Origin: Sporosarcina jiandibaonis
GTDB taxonomy: Bacteria > Bacillota > Bacilli > Bacillales_A > Planococcaceae
Length of the DNA: 64,000 nt
NCBI RefSeq assembly: GCF_013184495.1
Contig: NZ_JAAOIY010000001.1
Coordinates: 186,001 to 250,000, forward strand
Direction: 5' to 3'
The notes below the pieces were generated by a model. That model saw only the letters and a list, made by a program, of their open reading frames with translations, was not told the origin of the DNA and ran no database searches. A program made the position numbers and the translations under genes. This document shows, piece by piece, positions 44,606 through 53,293 of this stretch; within the stretch, counting starts at the first letter, position 1; each line of letters opens with the position of its first letter.

Positions 44606-45601
44606 ATGCGCAAATTAGCGCTAATATTCTTAGTTAGTTTAGTCGTTTTATTATCAGCATGCGGAGCAGGCAAAAGCAAAGATAGCATTGATGTTATTAA
44701 ATTTGCGGATGCAGGGTGGGATAGTATTCGTGTTCATAATAGCATTGCACAATTTATTATAGAAGAAGGGTACGGTTATAAAACCGATGTTACAAACGGT
44801 ACAACTGCCGCAACTCTACAAGCATTAGAAAAAGGCGACATTAATGTTTATATGGAAATTTGGACAGATAATGTTAAAGAGGTTTATGAAAAAGCAATTG
44901 AAAAAGGATCAATCGTTAAACTTTCAACAAATTTTGATGATAATTCACAAGGTCTTTACGTCCCGACGTATGTAATCGAAGGTGATGAAGAAAGAGGAAT
45001 TGAAGCTGTCGCACCAGATTTGAAGACAGTCGAGGATTTAGCGAAATACCCGGAACTATTCCAGGATCCTGAAGATAAAAGTAAAGGTCGAATTGTTGGT
45101 GCACCTTCGAGCTGGGCTGTTAGTGAACATTTAGCTACTAAAGTTGAAACATATGGATTAGATAAAACATACAACTATTTAGCGCCAGGATCAGATTCTT
45201 CGATTGTCGCATCATTGGCAGGCGCTTATTCAAAAGGTGAGCCTTGGGTAGGATACTATTGGTCACCAACTTGGGTCACTGCGAAATATGATTTAACACT
45301 TCTAGAAGACAATCCATACGATGAAGATGTGTGGATTGAAAACAAAGGAACAGAATTTGCTCCGAACGATGTCGTAGTTGCAGTAAATAAAGATATGGAA
45401 ACACAAGCAAAAGATGTCGTTGAATTTTTAAAGAACTACAAAACGAGTAATGCGCTGACAGAAGACATGCTCGAATATATGGAAGAAACAGAAGCCGATG
45501 CGGATGATACTGCCACATGGTGGATGAAAGAGAATGAAGATATCTGGACAACATGGGTTTCAGATGAAGTAGCAGAAAAAGTGAAAGCAGCATTAAAATA
45601 A
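44606..45601 (+). CDS. opuAC: Glycine betaine/choline-type ABC transporter, substrate-binding lipoprotein
   Basis: The 331-residue lipoprotein has a signal peptide ending in the lipobox LLSAC with lipidated Cys 19, then an OpuAC/ProX-type type II binding-protein fold. Several tryptophans fitting an aromatic ligand cage are visible (GWDSI near 40, EIWTD near 93, YYWSPTW near 216). It should capture glycine betaine or a related quaternary amine outside the cell for osmoprotection. It is the first gene of the operon, unlike B. subtilis opuA where the ATPase is first. A hairpin after its stop may let it be made in excess over the membrane parts. Confidence 0.85.
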   Translation: MRKLALIFLVSLVVLLSACGAGKSKDSIDVIKFADAGWDSIRVHNSIAQFIIEEGYGYKTDVTNGTTAATLQALEKGDINVYMEIWTDNVKEVYEKAIEKGSIVKLSTNFDDNSQGLYVPTYVIEGDEERGIEAVAPDLKTVEDLAKYPELFQDPEDKSKGRIVGAPSSWAVSEHLATKVETYGLDKTYNYLAPGSDSSIVASLAGAYSKGEPWVGYYWSPTWVTAKYDLTLLEDNPYDEDVWIENKGTEFAPNDVVVAVNKDMETQAKDVVEFLKNYKTSNALTEDMLEYMEETEADADDTATWWMKENEDIWTTWVSDEVAEKVKAALK

Positions 45602-45609
45602 AATAAATT

Positions 45610-45644
45610 ATGGTAAAGTGAGTGAAACCTGCTCACTTTACCAT
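45610..45644 (+). other. 13-bp perfect hairpin between binding-protein and permease genes
   Basis: ATGGTAAAGTGAG and its exact complement CTCACTTTACCAT enclose 9 bases, right after the opuAC stop. Only a weak T-rich tail (CTATTTATTA) follows: probably a partial terminator or an mRNA 3'-end protector. Confidence 0.75.
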
Positions 45645-45694
45645 CTATTTATTACGTGGGGTGAGAAAGCGACTGCAATTTGCAGTCCATAGTT

Positions 45695-46555
45695 ATGAAA
45701 GAATTTCCGGATTTACGTATACCAATAGGTGACGGAGTAGAAAGTTTCATCGATTTTTTAGCAGCAAATTTTCAAGCGCTATTTGATTTTATATTCGTCA
45801 TTACATCTTCGTCTATTAAAGGATTAGAGTCAGCTTTACTAGCAATTCCGTGGTGGGTGCTAATCATTGTAGTTGTTATATTAGGCTGGTATTTTACAAG
45901 TTTGTCGGGTGGAATACTCTTCGGGTTGTTCATGTTTTTAGTTGGTTCTTTTGATTTATGGCCAGAAACGATGACAACTATTTCCATCGTATTAATCTCC
46001 GTAATACTCTCTTTAGCAATTGGAATTCCATTTGGTGTATTGATGGCTTTCAATAATATTTTATCAGTCATCATGCGCCCGATACTTGATGCAATGCAAA
46101 CAATGCCAACTTTCGTTTATTTAATTCCTGTTATCTTCTTTTTCCCGCTAGGTAACGTACCTGCAGTAATTGCGACGATAATATATGCAATGCCTCCTGT
46201 TATGCGATTGACTGAATTAGCAATCCGAAATGTAGATAAAGAAGTTGTTGAGTCTGCTCAATCATTCGGATCATCAACTATGCAAATGCTGACAAAAGTA
46301 CAATTGCCGCAAGCGCTTCCAACAATCATGGCTGGCGTTAACCAAACAACAATGATGGCACTCGCAATGGCGGTAGTAGGTTCTATGGTTGGTGCACAAG
46401 GTCTTGGCGAACGTGTCCTTTATGCAATCAACCGTATCGACATTTCATTAGGATTTGAAGCGGGTATCAGTATCGTATTTTTAGCGATAATTATTGACCG
46501 GATTACCGGCGGGATTGCTGACCGTCTTCAGAAACATAGGGGGAATGCATCATGA
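45695..46555 (+). CDS. opuAB: Glycine betaine ABC transporter permease
   Basis: The 286-residue membrane protein (OpuAB/ProW type) has an amphipathic N-terminal part, about six to seven helices and the permease EAA-type loop in VVESAQSFGSSTMQMLTKVQLP. Downstream features GMVGAQGLGERVLYAI-like and DRITGGIADRL are typical. The frame opens at TTG 45680, but ATG 45695 gives a sensible N-terminus; neither has a strong ribosome site. The stop overlaps the ATPase gene by four bases. It forms the membrane channel of the betaine importer. Confidence 0.88.
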   Translation: MKEFPDLRIPIGDGVESFIDFLAANFQALFDFIFVITSSSIKGLESALLAIPWWVLIIVVVILGWYFTSLSGGILFGLFMFLVGSFDLWPETMTTISIVLISVILSLAIGIPFGVLMAFNNILSVIMRPILDAMQTMPTFVYLIPVIFFFPLGNVPAVIATIIYAMPPVMRLTELAIRNVDKEVVESAQSFGSSTMQMLTKVQLPQALPTIMAGVNQTTMMALAMAVVGSMVGAQGLGERVLYAINRIDISLGFEAGISIVFLAIIIDRITGGIADRLQKHRGNAS

Positions 46556-47793
46556 CAATTAAAATGAAGGTTGAAAACATATCTAAAATATTCGGCCCCC
46601 GAGCAAAGCGTATCATTCCGATGGTTGAAAAAGGCGAGTCGAAAACAGATATTCTGGAAAAAACTGGTCATACCGTAGGGGTATATAATGCTTCAATGGA
46701 CATTATGGAAGGCGAAACTTTTGTTATAATGGGTCTTTCCGGGAGCGGAAAGTCAACACTTATTCGATGTCTAAATATGCTTAATCGACCGACGGCAGGT
46801 GCAATTTATGTAGACGGCGAAGACATTACGAAATACAACTCGCAACAATTAAAGAAATACCGTCAAGAAAAGATTGCGATGGTCTTTCAACATTTTGGTC
46901 TATTTAGTCATCGAACGATTCTAAGCAATATCGAATATGGACTTGAAATTAAAGGCATCGAAAAAGAGGAACGTCGTAAAATTGCTCAACATCATTTAGA
47001 ATTAGTCGGTTTAAAAGGTTGGGAAGATAAATACCCCGATGAATTATCCGGTGGAATGCAGCAGCGTGTAGGAATTGCTAGAGCGTTAGCAAATGATCCA
47101 GATATATTGTTGATGGATGAGCCATTTAGTGCACTTGATCCATTGATAAGACGAGAAATGCAACTGGAATTAATTGACCTGCAGAACCGCTTACAAAAAA
47201 CAATTGTCTTTATTACTCATGATGTGAATGAGGCCTTTAAAATAGGAGACCGTGTAGCGGTCATGAAGGACGGAAAAGTTGAACAAGTGGGAACGCCTGA
47301 AGAAATATTGGAAAAACCTGCAAATCAATATATTAGCGAGTTTATTCGTGATATTGATCGTTCGAAAATCTTGCAAGCTGAACATATTATGATTCGACCG
47401 CATGGATTATTGTCACTTAAAGATGGTTTGAACGTGGCAATAAAAACGATGCAAGAAAATGGTCTTTCTAGTGTTTTCGTGACTGATCGAAGGCGACATC
47501 TTCAAGGTATTGTAACTATTGACGATGCAATTGAAGGTTTAAAACAGCGGAAAACAATTGAGGAAGTAATTCAACGTGATGTAAATACAGTGTCGCCAGA
47601 GGATTATGTACAAGATATCATTCCTAAAGTGTTGGAATCGAAATATCCTATTGTTGTCGTGGATGAAGCGGGAATTATTAAAGGCATCATTTTAAGAGTC
47701 CATGTGTTGGCTAGTTTGATAGAAGATAATGGAGATAGTTCTTCTGAAGATAAAGCAGATAAGATTGATCCAGATAAAGGTTTAACGGAATAA
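46552..47793 (+). CDS. opuAA: Glycine betaine ABC transporter ATPase with CBS domains
   Basis: The 413-residue ATPase has Walker A GLSGSGKST (about 60-68), the Q-loop VFQHFGLF, signature LSGGMQQR, Walker B LLMDEPFSALDP, and two CBS domains (about 280-395) that in OpuA-type transporters sense ionic strength or cyclic-di-AMP. The ATG overlaps the permease stop (ATGA). An acidic tail ends the protein. The CBS domains support an osmotically gated importer. Confidence 0.93.
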   Translation: MTIKMKVENISKIFGPRAKRIIPMVEKGESKTDILEKTGHTVGVYNASMDIMEGETFVIMGLSGSGKSTLIRCLNMLNRPTAGAIYVDGEDITKYNSQQLKKYRQEKIAMVFQHFGLFSHRTILSNIEYGLEIKGIEKEERRKIAQHHLELVGLKGWEDKYPDELSGGMQQRVGIARALANDPDILLMDEPFSALDPLIRREMQLELIDLQNRLQKTIVFITHDVNEAFKIGDRVAVMKDGKVEQVGTPEEILEKPANQYISEFIRDIDRSKILQAEHIMIRPHGLLSLKDGLNVAIKTMQENGLSSVFVTDRRRHLQGIVTIDDAIEGLKQRKTIEEVIQRDVNTVSPEDYVQDIIPKVLESKYPIVVVDEAGIIKGIILRVHVLASLIEDNGDSSSEDKADKIDPDKGLTE

Positions 47794-47805
47794 AATTACT
47801 TTTAG

Positions 47806-47843
47806 CGAGTACCTGAAAAATTATTCGGGTATTCGTTTTTTTT
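47806..47843 (+). terminator. Terminator of the betaine transporter operon
   Basis: CGAGTACCTGA / TCGGGTATTCG with wobble pairs, 8-base loop and a run of T. Confidence 0.85.
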
Positions 47844-47852
47844 ATTTGGTTC

Positions 47853-47878
47853 GTTGATTCCCTTTCCGGGCGGAATCA
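47853..47878 (-). repeat. End fragment E of the dispersed repeat
   Basis: GTTGATTCCCTTTCCGGGCGG matches one end of copies A and F; the rest of the element is absent. Confidence 0.6.
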
Positions 47879-48032
47879 TCCCAGATATGTATGCAAAATG
47901 TTTACGGTTGCAACGAAACTGAATATTCTCTGTAATTTATTTTCTGAGAAGAGAAGTTCTCTAGACGTAATGTTCCATTGTTGGTAAAGTAAAGCAATGA
48001 TAATAAATTGTGCGGGGGAGGGGTGAAGAGTA

Positions 48033-48431
48033 ATGAAGAAATATTCTGTACGAAGATTAACAACTATACTCGTGCAAGTAATTGGACTTTTTATGTTTTC
48101 ATATATAGGTGATTGGATTTCTTTATTGTTGAAATTGCCTATTCCAGGAAGTATTGTCGGTTTGCTGTTATTGTTCATTTGTTTATATTTTAAAATCGTT
48201 CCGGAAAAATATATAAAAGATGGTGCGGGCTTTATACTTGTAATTTTACCGTTATTTTTTATCCCAGCCACGGTTGGTATTATTCAGTTTCCAAATTTAC
48301 TATCAGGTCAGGGCGCAATCTTGATTGGGATTGTCATGGTGAGCACATTTATGACGCTGATTGTTTCTGGATATAGTAGCCAAATAGTTGAGAAGAAAAT
48401 GATGGAGAGGGTGAAGCAAACGAATGAGTGA
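48033..48431 (+). CDS. cidA: CidA/LrgA family holin-like protein
   Basis: The 132-residue protein has four membrane helices and the family motif LPIPGSIVGLLLLF near residues 38-51. CidA/LrgA proteins are proposed holin or antiholin-like modulators of murein hydrolase activity; some are linked to pyruvate transport with CidB. AGGGGTG lies before the ATG. The gene overlaps cidB by eight bases. No LysR-type CidR gene is adjacent. CidA and LrgA are hard to separate by sequence alone. Confidence 0.85.
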   Translation: MKKYSVRRLTTILVQVIGLFMFSYIGDWISLLLKLPIPGSIVGLLLLFICLYFKIVPEKYIKDGAGFILVILPLFFIPATVGIIQFPNLLSGQGAILIGIVMVSTFMTLIVSGYSSQIVEKKMMERVKQTNE

Positions 48432-49110
48432 TGTCTTATTGTTATTGATAGTTGTCATTGGTACCGTCATTCTTTTTCTAACTATGCGTTATCTGTATGC
48501 GCGTTTTTCTATAGCTATTTTGCATCCTGTATTGACGTCGACTGTAATCATCGTTCTGACCCTCCTTTTGTTTAACGTTTCGTATGAGCGTTTTATGATA
48601 GGAGGAAAATGGATTGAATTGTTTTTAGGTCCATCTGTCGTGGCTCTTGCGTATCCGCTTTATAATCAGCGAACTTTTGTGATGAAGTATCGAAATGCGA
48701 TTGTGCTCGGAATTTCGTCAGGCTTACTAACTGCAATGGGCAGCATTCTTTTGTTCGCTAAAATATTTCAACTTGAAGAAGATATTTTCCATTCGATCAT
48801 TCCCAAATCAATAACGACTCCCGTTGCTATCCAACTAAGTTCATCCTTGGAAGGCATACCATCATTAACTGCGGTATTTGTCATGATCGCAGGTTTTAGC
48901 GGAGTCATTTTAGGCCCGTTGGTCATGAAATATGCACGTATTCATAGCCCTCTCAGTAAAGGATTAGCCCTTGGCAGCGCTTCGCATGCACTTGGTGTAG
49001 CAAAATCAACGGAGTACGGTGAACTATCACTTTCGATGGCATCTATCTCAATGACGTTAAGTGCGATTGCCGGCTCGGCAGTTGGTCCGTTATTTATATT
49101 ACTTTCATGA
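48424..49110 (+). CDS. cidB: CidB/LrgB family membrane protein
   Basis: The 228-residue protein has about seven helices and the LrgB signature PKSITTPVAIQLSSSLEG, with LALGSASHALGVAKS further on. It partners CidA, with which it overlaps; the ribosome site GAGAGGGTG lies inside the cidA end. Together the pair may control autolysis or export/import of small organic acids. Complete. No clear terminator was found after it. Confidence 0.88.
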   Translation: MSDVLLLLIVVIGTVILFLTMRYLYARFSIAILHPVLTSTVIIVLTLLLFNVSYERFMIGGKWIELFLGPSVVALAYPLYNQRTFVMKYRNAIVLGISSGLLTAMGSILLFAKIFQLEEDIFHSIIPKSITTPVAIQLSSSLEGIPSLTAVFVMIAGFSGVILGPLVMKYARIHSPLSKGLALGSASHALGVAKSTEYGELSLSMASISMTLSAIAGSAVGPLFILLS

Positions 49111-49152
49111 AACTAGTCCTTGGTTCTACAATAATCAAATGACACTTACATT

Positions 49153-49183
49153 AGACTACCACCACAAAAAGGAGAGGTAGTCT
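49153..49183 (+). promoter_or_regulatory. Hairpin enclosing the patatin-gene ribosome site
   Basis: AGACTACC (49153-49160) and GGTAGTCT (49176-49183) form a perfect 8-bp stem. The ribosome site AGGAG lies in the 15-base loop and the TTG start abuts the stem base at 49184, so folding would place the start codon at the helix end. Confidence 0.55.
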
Positions 49184-50062
49184 TTGTTAATCGACGGGGT
49201 GTTTTCAGGTGGAGGTTTGAAAGGGTTTGCTTTATTGGGCGCGTATGAAGTTTTGGAAGTGAAAGGTTATCAATTCAAGCGCGTAGCCGGAACAAGTGCC
49301 GGAGCTATTTTAGCAAGCTTCATAGCAGCTGGGTATACAGCTAAAGAAATTGAACTTCTATTCGATGATTTAGACTTAACTTCACTGTTGGATTCGCGAC
49401 TCACGGTGCTTCCCATTCCAATATTAAAATGGCTCCATATTTACTGGCGATTAGGTCTCTATCAAGGGAAGGAATTAGAGAAATGGTTTTTAGAAAAGTT
49501 AGCCGACAAGGGCGTATATTCATTCTCCGATTTACCGGAAGGGTCTTTAAAACTTGTGGCATCGGATTTAACGAACGGCAAGATGATTGTTCTTCCTGAT
49601 GATTTAGAGCGCTATGGAATTGTTCAAGAGACCTTTCCAGTTGCACGTGCGGTCCGCATGAGCTGCGGAATTCCTTTTTTCTTTGAACCGGTCAGATTGA
49701 AAATTGGTTCGGGAGATACAATTGTCGTAGACGGGGGCGTATTAAGCAATTTTCCATTGTGGATTTTTGATAATGATGTAGGTAAAAAAGAACGGCCAGT
49801 GCTCGGATTGAAATTAAGTAGAAGCAAGGAAGAAATGAAAGGCCGGGATATTAAAAATGCAATCAATCTATTTGAAGCATTATTTTCTACAATGAAAAAT
49901 GCTCATGATGAAAAATATATTTCAAGAAAACACGAAAAAAATATTGTTTTTATCCCAGTTGATAATTATAGCTCAACTCAATTTGATCTAGATGAAGAGT
50001 CGAAAAGAGCTCTGATGGACATTGGTCGTAAGCGAACTGAGCAATTTTTGAATTTATGGTAA
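49184..50062 (+). CDS. Patatin-like phospholipase
   Basis: The 292-residue lipid acyl hydrolase has the oxyanion loop SGGGLKGFA (about 8-16), nucleophile elbow GTSAG with Ser 38, and catalytic Asp 183 in VVDGGVLSNFP: the complete Ser-Asp dyad. No signal peptide, so it acts in the cytoplasm on membrane phospholipid or related esters. TTG start at 49184 with AGGAG at proper spacing. It is followed by a terminator-like hairpin and then the ABC1 kinase gene. Similar to YqhO-type proteins of Bacilli; physiological substrate unknown. Confidence 0.88.
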   Translation: MLIDGVFSGGGLKGFALLGAYEVLEVKGYQFKRVAGTSAGAILASFIAAGYTAKEIELLFDDLDLTSLLDSRLTVLPIPILKWLHIYWRLGLYQGKELEKWFLEKLADKGVYSFSDLPEGSLKLVASDLTNGKMIVLPDDLERYGIVQETFPVARAVRMSCGIPFFFEPVRLKIGSGDTIVVDGGVLSNFPLWIFDNDVGKKERPVLGLKLSRSKEEMKGRDIKNAINLFEALFSTMKNAHDEKYISRKHEKNIVFIPVDNYSSTQFDLDEESKRALMDIGRKRTEQFLNLW

Positions 50063-50080
50063 TTAATTTATTATCTCTAG

Positions 50081-50121
50081 GTCTTGGCAAAGAATTTGTT
50101 ATTCATTTGCCAAGGCTTTTT
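50081..50121 (+). terminator. Terminator after the patatin gene
   Basis: CTTGGCAAA / TTTGCCAAG with a 14-base loop, then GCTTTTTA. Confidence 0.8.
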
Positions 50122-50217
50122 ATGAGCTGTAAATCCGATGTTATTGGAATGAATTTAGACGAAACGGGTAAAGAAAAGGGAGGTCTATACCAAATAGGCT
50201 TTAAGGGAGGAAACGTT

Positions 50218-51891
50218 TTGCTTAAAAAAAGAATACGGCATACGCGGCGTTTTCAAGAAATCATAAATGCGTTTTTAAAAAATGGATTTAGTCATTTCCT
50301 TTTTCGTTTGGGGCTTACTGATCGTGAGACGAAGAGAGGAGAAGAAGAAGAAGGTTGGAGCACCAATGACCAAGATGTTGGAAAAAGGTTACGACATGCG
50401 CTTCAAGAGTTGGGGCCGACATTCGTTAAATTGGGTCAAATCGCAAGTTCACGGAGAGATTTAGTTCCCGCAGAAATTATACATGAACTTGAGAAGTTGC
50501 AGGAACATGTAGAAACAGTCCCATTTAGTATAATACGAATGATTGTTGAGACTGAACTAGAGGATACCATTGAAAATATTTTCAATTCTTTTAAGGAAGA
50601 ACCTTTAGCCGCTGCATCAATTGGACAAGTACATCTTGCAGAACTTCCAAGCGGAGAACGAGTAGCAGTTAAAGTCCAACGGCCAAATATTAAACAAACG
50701 GTTGAAACAGACTTGGAAATATTACATGAATTGGCAAGTTTTTTAGAGGAAAATACTGTATGGGCAAAGTCATACCGCATAAAAGATATGATTCGGGAGT
50801 TTTCCGAATCATTCCGAGATGAATTGGATTATAAAGTGGAAGGCAGAAGCGCTGAGCGTGTTGCAAAACAGTTTATAAAACAAACGCATATTCGAATACC
50901 GAAAATTTATTGGGATTTTTCAACACAGAAAATACTTACGATGGAAATGGTTCAAGGCATACGTGTTAATGATATAGATGGATTGGATGAAGCGGGATAC
51001 GACAGGAAACTTATTGCTGATCGTGTTGTAGACGCAATGTTTTACCAAGTACTTGAGAAAGGTTTCTTCCATGGGGATCCTCATCCCGGGAATATTTACA
51101 TTTTGCCAGATAACCGCATATGTTTTTTAGATTTCGGCATGATGGGGCGCATCAATGATAGATTGAAATTCCACTTTGCTTCTCTCATCATTAATTTGCA
51201 ACAAGGCGATACAAAAGGCATGATGAAAATTTTCTCGGACATGGGCCTGCTAAATGAAGATGCAAATACGTCTGCTTTTCAACGAGACCTCGAAGATCTT
51301 ATTGCGACGTATTATGATGTTTCATTAGAAGAGGTAAGTCTTGGGGGTATTATTAATGAATTGCTCGAGGTTGCATTTCAACACAAAATGCAAATACCAA
51401 CGGAAATTACGATTCTCAGTAAAGCGATTCTAACTTTGGAGAGCACAGTCAGTCTTTTAGATCCGACGTTTAGTGTTATGAGTGCAGTGGAACCTTTTGG
51501 AAAGAAGTTGCTGCTAGAGCGTTATCATCCAATGAATATTATTCAAAACTCCTGGAGAGATGTTGTTGAAAACATAGAAATTCTTTTGCATTTGCCAAAG
51601 GATTTCAAAAAGCTGACGTCGACTGTGGGAAAAGGAAAGCTTAAGTTAGATATAAATGTGCAACAGTTGCAAACAATATTAGGCAGATTGGACAGAATCA
51701 GTAATCGATTATCATTTAGTATCATCTTACTCGCATTCAGCATCTTGATGGTCGGTCTAATTATAGGGTCCGCAATTGCCGGACAGACAAATTTACTCTG
51801 GAGATTTCCAATAATTGAAGCAGGGTCGATCATAGCTACGCTCATGTTTATATTCCTGATATTTTCAATCTTTCGATCTGGTCGGATGTAA
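50218..51891 (+). CDS. ABC1/UbiB family kinase-like protein
   Basis: The 557-residue protein has the ABC1 (ADCK/UbiB) atypical kinase fold: the KxGQ-type motif FVKLGQIASSR (near residue 65), Ala-rich loop AAASIGQVHLA, VAVKVQRP, the catalytic HGDPHPGNIYIL and the metal-binding FLDFGMMG. Two C-terminal membrane helices (about 495-515 and 525-547) anchor it. Relatives support isoprenoid quinone synthesis or membrane lipid homeostasis through ATPase activity. The open frame extends to 50056, but TTG 50218 lies seven bases after AAGGGAGG and leads into the conserved LKKRIRHTRRFQEI start. Substrate unknown. Confidence 0.88.
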   Translation: MLKKRIRHTRRFQEIINAFLKNGFSHFLFRLGLTDRETKRGEEEEGWSTNDQDVGKRLRHALQELGPTFVKLGQIASSRRDLVPAEIIHELEKLQEHVETVPFSIIRMIVETELEDTIENIFNSFKEEPLAAASIGQVHLAELPSGERVAVKVQRPNIKQTVETDLEILHELASFLEENTVWAKSYRIKDMIREFSESFRDELDYKVEGRSAERVAKQFIKQTHIRIPKIYWDFSTQKILTMEMVQGIRVNDIDGLDEAGYDRKLIADRVVDAMFYQVLEKGFFHGDPHPGNIYILPDNRICFLDFGMMGRINDRLKFHFASLIINLQQGDTKGMMKIFSDMGLLNEDANTSAFQRDLEDLIATYYDVSLEEVSLGGIINELLEVAFQHKMQIPTEITILSKAILTLESTVSLLDPTFSVMSAVEPFGKKLLLERYHPMNIIQNSWRDVVENIEILLHLPKDFKKLTSTVGKGKLKLDINVQQLQTILGRLDRISNRLSFSIILLAFSILMVGLIIGSAIAGQTNLLWRFPIIEAGSIIATLMFIFLIFSIFRSGRM

Positions 51892-51972
51892 CGCGTTTCT
51901 TTCATCTTCCGAATAGGTTTGATGGCTTGTCAATAGACTAGTACTAGCAACCAAATTCGAAAGGATGGGGAA

Positions 51973-52062
51973 TTGAAGCGGATAGCAATCTTTGGAATCG
52001 CCGTCGTGGCTGGGATCATTCTGGGAATATTTGTTACTTATCTTATGGAGTTAATTGGATAG
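51973..52062 (+). CDS. 29-residue single-helix membrane peptide
   Basis: TTG at 51973 behind AAGGATGGGG encodes a 29-residue peptide: basic MKRIA, then a continuous hydrophobic helix (IFGIAVVAGIILGIFVTYL) ending MELIG and TAG. Short enough to be missed by normal gene calling. The ribosome site and the clean Lys-Arg-plus-helix design favour a real small membrane protein. It has no recognisable family, lies 81 bases after the ABC1 kinase gene (perhaps the same transcript) and just before the full repeat copy C. Confidence 0.55.
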   Translation: MKRIAIFGIAVVAGIILGIFVTYLMELIG

Positions 52063-52127
52063 ATCCCTTGCAGTGCAGGAGACTGTCCAATTAGTACCTA
52101 AATAATCTTTTATTAATACAACTCTTT

Positions 52128-52250
52128 GATTTAGTGCGCAGTCGTGAGACTCCCGCGGGAAAGCGAGACAGCCAAGACCCTGGACTGAGCGTAGCGAAGG
52201 AAGCGGCTTGGCGCTCGCCCGCAGGAAAGCGAACGACGGAGCACTAAATC
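52128..52250 (+). repeat. Dispersed palindromic repeat, full copy C
   Basis: About 123 bp. Terminal inverted repeat GATTTAGTGC / GCACTAAATC differs from the GTTGATT ends of copies A and B, but the interior shares GACTCCCGCGGGAAAGCGAG, CTGAGCGTAGCGAAG and CGCCCGCAGGAAAGCG. A palindromic GATAGTAACTATT follows at about 52266-52278, perhaps a weak terminator for the minus-strand gene. Confidence 0.82.
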
Positions 52251-52309
52251 ATTTTAAAAAATAAGATAGTAACTATTATTTTTTATTATTTATGAGTGAC
52301 GCAAACTAT

Positions 52310-53140
52310 CTACAGGCTATTTACTATTTCATCCACTGTCGTTTCAACTTCGGAACGCTCCATTTTTTCTTTTCCCCCCGATAAAGATTTGAGTGTTTTT
52401 TTAGCTAAGGAATGCGGGATTTTACAAAACAGTAAAATGTTTTTTGTCGTAATCGAATCAATATATTCTTCAGCTCTGTTTAAATTCAATTCAGCGTATT
52501 TGAACATATCCGCACGCGTCCAACCATCGGGAATATAATGAACGCCTCGATCAGCATCCTCATCTTGATTTCGTAACATATTGACGACTTGCAGACCGCG
52601 TCCATAAGCAATCGCCAACTCACGGTCTGTTTTCGTCCCGTCATAAAGTTGCCAAATATCAGATAGCATGACACCTACTAATCCAGCAACGTAGTATGTA
52701 TACTCATCCAAATCTTCCTTATTTTTTACAAGCCAGTCTTTTTCTACCCACTTGGCCATTCCGTCTGCCATGATGCTTGTCGATTCCTGAACTTTTTCAA
52801 GAAAGACTGTTGGACAAATTGAAAGCCAATCGCCAAGTCTTAATGTAACTTCGGGTAAAAGGTTTTCATATGGTTGCAAAAGTTGTTTGTAAGCATGATC
52901 GTCAAATTTTGTTTTCAATAATTCGCTAGTAGTGCGTAACAGAAGTTGTTTGGTTTCGGGATGCAAAGCTTCGTGATCTTCAATTTCATCAATAGCTCGC
53001 ATGCATAAATAAGCAGACCCGACAATTTTACGCAATGTTGGATTCAATAATTTAATCGGAATATAGAAGGTTCTACTCGTTAACTTTAAAACATGCATGG
53101 CTTCGTTTTGTAATTTTACGTCAGTATTCAATTCCGACAA
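52310..53140 (-). CDS. Squalene/phytoene synthase family protein
   Basis: The 276-residue all-helical protein belongs to the trans-isoprenyl diphosphate synthase (head-to-head) family. Both aspartate-rich motifs are present: DEIED in CMRAIDEIEDH (about 49-59) and DEDAD in NMLRNQDEDADRG (about 190-202). The substrate-tail residues ending the first motif are acidic as required for magnesium-diphosphate binding. It stands alone with no carotenoid desaturase or hopene cyclase gene beside it. It may make a C30 precursor, or act like the B. subtilis homologue YisP, which was reported to be a farnesyl diphosphate phosphatase rather than a squalene synthase. Start ATG at 53140 after GAGGGG on the minus strand. 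Confidence 0.8.
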   Translation of the reverse strand: MSELNTDVKLQNEAMHVLKLTSRTFYIPIKLLNPTLRKIVGSAYLCMRAIDEIEDHEALHPETKQLLLRTTSELLKTKFDDHAYKQLLQPYENLLPEVTLRLGDWLSICPTVFLEKVQESTSIMADGMAKWVEKDWLVKNKEDLDEYTYYVAGLVGVMLSDIWQLYDGTKTDRELAIAYGRGLQVVNMLRNQDEDADRGVHYIPDGWTRADMFKYAELNLNRAEEYIDSITTKNILLFCKIPHSLAKKTLKSLSGGKEKMERSEVETTVDEIVNSL

Positions 53141-53249
53141 CCCCTCTCAATTTTTCCAAACTCCAATGCAGATCGAGTTCGTAGAAAGTTTCAATATTAC
53201 TGTCTATTTCTTTATTATATCAGAATGACATAACATATTGCTAATAAGC

Positions 53250-53278
53250 TTAACAACATTGAAAAAGTACACTATAAT
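53250..53278 (+). promoter_or_regulatory. Sigma-A promoter of the helicase operon
   Basis: TTAACA, 17-base spacer, consensus TATAAT; about 73 bases before the first gene. Confidence 0.7.
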
Positions 53279-53293
53279 TAAATTAGATCATAT

